Part shown: positions 4,387 to 5,774 of the stretch, one piece after another | Layout of the letters: every line of letters starts with the position of its first letter | Position numbering within the stretch: the stretch's first letter is position 1 | Origin: DATARH01 sp035570495 | GTDB lineage: Bacteria; Pseudomonadota; Alphaproteobacteria; ATCC43930; CGMCC-115725 | NCBI GenBank assembly: GCA_035570495.1 | Contig: DATMLO010000136.1 | Coordinates: forward strand, 1 to 5,774 | DNA length: 5,774 bases | Direction of reading: 5' to 3' | Notes under the pieces: model-generated | The model's database searches: none | What the model was told of the DNA's origin: nothing | Seen by the model: the letters and a program-made list of their open reading frames with translations, nothing else | Position numbers and translations under genes: made by a program

Positions 4387-5774
4387 ATGGCCGGCTCGAT
4401 CTACGACGCCCCGCATCTGGCGAAGAACGCCGCGAATTTCGCCGCGCTGACGCCGCTTTCGTTTCTGGCGCGCGCCGCTTCGGTGTACCCCGACAAGGTC
4501 GCGGTGATCGATGGACAACGCCGCTTCACCTGGGGGCAATTCGGTGAGCGATGCCGACGCTTTGCGAGCGCGCTGACGCGGCGCGGGATCGGCGCCGGTG
4601 ACACGGTGGCGGTGCTGGCGCCCAACGTGCCGGCGATGCTCGAAGCGCATTACGCGGTGCCGATGGCGGGCGCGGTGCTCAATGCGCTCAACTACCGGCT
4701 CGACGCCGCGTCGATCGCCTTCATCCTCGATCACGGCGAGGCAAAGCTGTTGGTCGCTGACCGTGAGTTCGCCCCGGTCGTGAAAGATGTGCTGGCACGG
4801 CTCGGGCGCAAGTTGCCGGTCGTCGAGATCGCTGATGGCGATGGGCCGATGCAATTCGCCGAGCTCGAATACGAGGATTTCCTGACCGAGGGCGATCCTG
4901 GCTTTGTCTGGCAGCCGCCGGCGGACGAGTGGGCGCCGATCGCGCTCAACTACACCTCGGGCACCACCGGCAATCCCAAGGGCGTCGTCTATCATCATCG
5001 CGGCGCGTTTCTCAACGCGATGGGCAACGCGATCCTGTTCGGGCTGGGACCGCACTCGGTCTATCTGTGGACCCTGCCGATGTTCCACTGCAACGGCTGG
5101 ACCTATACCTGGGGCGTCACCGCGGTCGCCGGTACGCATGTGTGCCTGCGCCGGGTCGACCCGGCGCTGATCTTCGCCGCGATCGCCGAACACAAGGTCA
5201 CGCATCTCTCGGGCGCGCCGATCGTGCTCAACATGCTGGTGCATGCGCCGGAAAGTGCGAAACGACGCTTTGATCACGTTGTCGAGGCCTCGACCGGCGG
5301 CGCGGCGCCGCCCTCGCCGGTGATCGAAGCCATGGAGCGGATGGGGTTCCGCATCACCCATCTCTATGGCCTCACTGAAAGCTATGGGCCGACGACGATC
5401 TGCGCCTGGCAGGACGAATGGGAGGGGCTGCCGCTCGCCGAGCGCGTCGGGAAGATGGCGCGGCAGGGGGTGCAGACCATCACCCTCGACCGCCAGCGGG
5501 TGGTCGATCCCGAAACGCTAGAGGATGTCCCCGCCGACGGCGAGACGATCGGCGAGGTGGTGGTGCGCAGCAACACGCTGATGAAGGGCTATCTGCTCAA
5601 TCCGGCCGCGACCGGGGAAGCCTTTGCCGGCGGCTGGTTCCACACCGGCGATCTCGGCGTGCTGGATGCGGACGGCTATGTCACCATCAAGGACCGGTCG
5701 AAGGACATCATCATCTCAGGAGGCGAAAACATTTCGTCCGTCGAGGTCGAGGACGTGCTCTACACCCACCCCTG
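4387..5774 (+). CDS. AMP-forming acyl-CoA synthetase, DmdB/medium-chain ligase-like (runs off right edge)
   Basis: ANL-superfamily ligase that activates a carboxylic acid with ATP to an acyl-adenylate and then to acyl-CoA. 462 codons are visible and the frame is open at the edge; the family is about 540 residues, so roughly 80 residues including the C-terminal catalytic Lys lie outside. Motifs in order: the ATP P-loop YTSGTTGNPKG (189-199), TLPMFHCNGWTYTWG (229-243) lining the acid pocket, STGGAAPP (302-309), the adenine-binding YGLTES (327-332), the ribose-binding TGD (420-422), and the hinge region KDRSKDIIISGGENISSVEVE (436-456, given without its first Lys as DRSKDIIISGGENISSVEVE). The FHCNGW-YTWG pocket resembles medium-chain and methylmercaptopropionate-CoA ligases, but substrate cannot be assigned. 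It follows the dehydrogenase pair on the same strand after a 137-bp gap with the REP pair, so it may have its own promoter while serving the same acyl-CoA pathway. Confidence 0.93.
   Translation, partial: MAGSIYDAPHLAKNAANFAALTPLSFLARAASVYPDKVAVIDGQRRFTWGQFGERCRRFASALTRRGIGAGDTVAVLAPNVPAMLEAHYAVPMAGAVLNALNYRLDAASIAFILDHGEAKLLVADREFAPVVKDVLARLGRKLPVVEIADGDGPMQFAELEYEDFLTEGDPGFVWQPPADEWAPIALNYTSGTTGNPKGVVYHHRGAFLNAMGNAILFGLGPHSVYLWTLPMFHCNGWTYTWGVTAVAGTHVCLRRVDPALIFAAIAEHKVTHLSGAPIVLNMLVHAPESAKRRFDHVVEASTGGAAPPSPVIEAMERMGFRITHLYGLTESYGPTTICAWQDEWEGLPLAERVGKMARQGVQTITLDRQRVVDPETLEDVPADGETIGEVVVRSNTLMKGYLLNPAATGEAFAGGWFHTGDLGVLDADGYVTIKDRSKDIIISGGENISSVEVEDVLYTHP

Noticed and set aside
4342..5361. 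339-residue open frame on the minus strand across the synthetase
   Set aside because: Antisense shadow with Arg/His/Gly-rich sequence and no family motif, opposite a synthetase with all expected motifs.
1561..5774. DMSP (dimethylsulfoniopropionate) demethylation cluster dmdB/dmdC
   Set aside because: The synthetase is DmdB-like in its pocket motif, but the dehydrogenases are 396 and 379 residues and form a pair, unlike the longer single DmdC, and no dmdA or dmdD is visible.

Overview
The window is high-GC, densely packed bacterial DNA. It most likely comes from an alphaproteobacterium of the Hyphomicrobiales (Bradyrhizobium, Rhodopseudomonas or Xanthobacteraceae relatives). This rests on the recognisable style of the intracellular PHA depolymerase, the small VLEYEL-type protein and the GC-rich inverted intergenic repeat. 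It is inference from remembered families, not from a search.

Layout: positions 1-626 on the minus strand carry the first 208 codons of an intracellular polyhydroxyalkanoate depolymerase that starts at GTG and runs off the left edge. A 240-bp divergent intergenic region (627-866) follows. It holds a TGC-rich block that resembles a PhaR operator region, a possible sigma70-type promoter reading rightward, and a perfect inverted repeat in the leader of the next gene. All remaining genes are on the plus strand: a glutathione S-transferase (867-1523), an acyl-CoA dehydrogenase large subunit (1561-2751), a 117-residue protein of unknown function (2756-3109), a second acyl-CoA dehydrogenase subunit (3110-4249), a 137-bp gap containing an inverted pair of REP-like palindromes, and the first 462 codons of an AMP-forming acyl-CoA synthetase (4387 to the right edge).

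How they may work together: the spacing of 37, 4 and 0 bp from the GST to the second dehydrogenase suggests one transcription unit. The synthetase would activate a carboxylic acid to its CoA thioester. The two dehydrogenases would form one heteromeric enzyme for alpha,beta-desaturation: both lack the usual C-terminal catalytic Glu, and only the large one has a Glu at the alternative helix-G position. The real substrate is not readable from the sequence. The PHA depolymerase on the other side also feeds acyl/hydroxyacyl metabolism, so the window is a carbon-storage and acyl-CoA catabolism neighbourhood.

Most worth a second look are the repeated AAGCCTGC...GCAGGC dyad placed 16-17 nt ahead of two start codons, the unknown small protein locked between the two dehydrogenase subunits, the distribution of catalytic Glu residues in the dehydrogenase pair, and the TGC-rich putative PhaR region. 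No mobile element, CRISPR array, tRNA or rRNA was seen.
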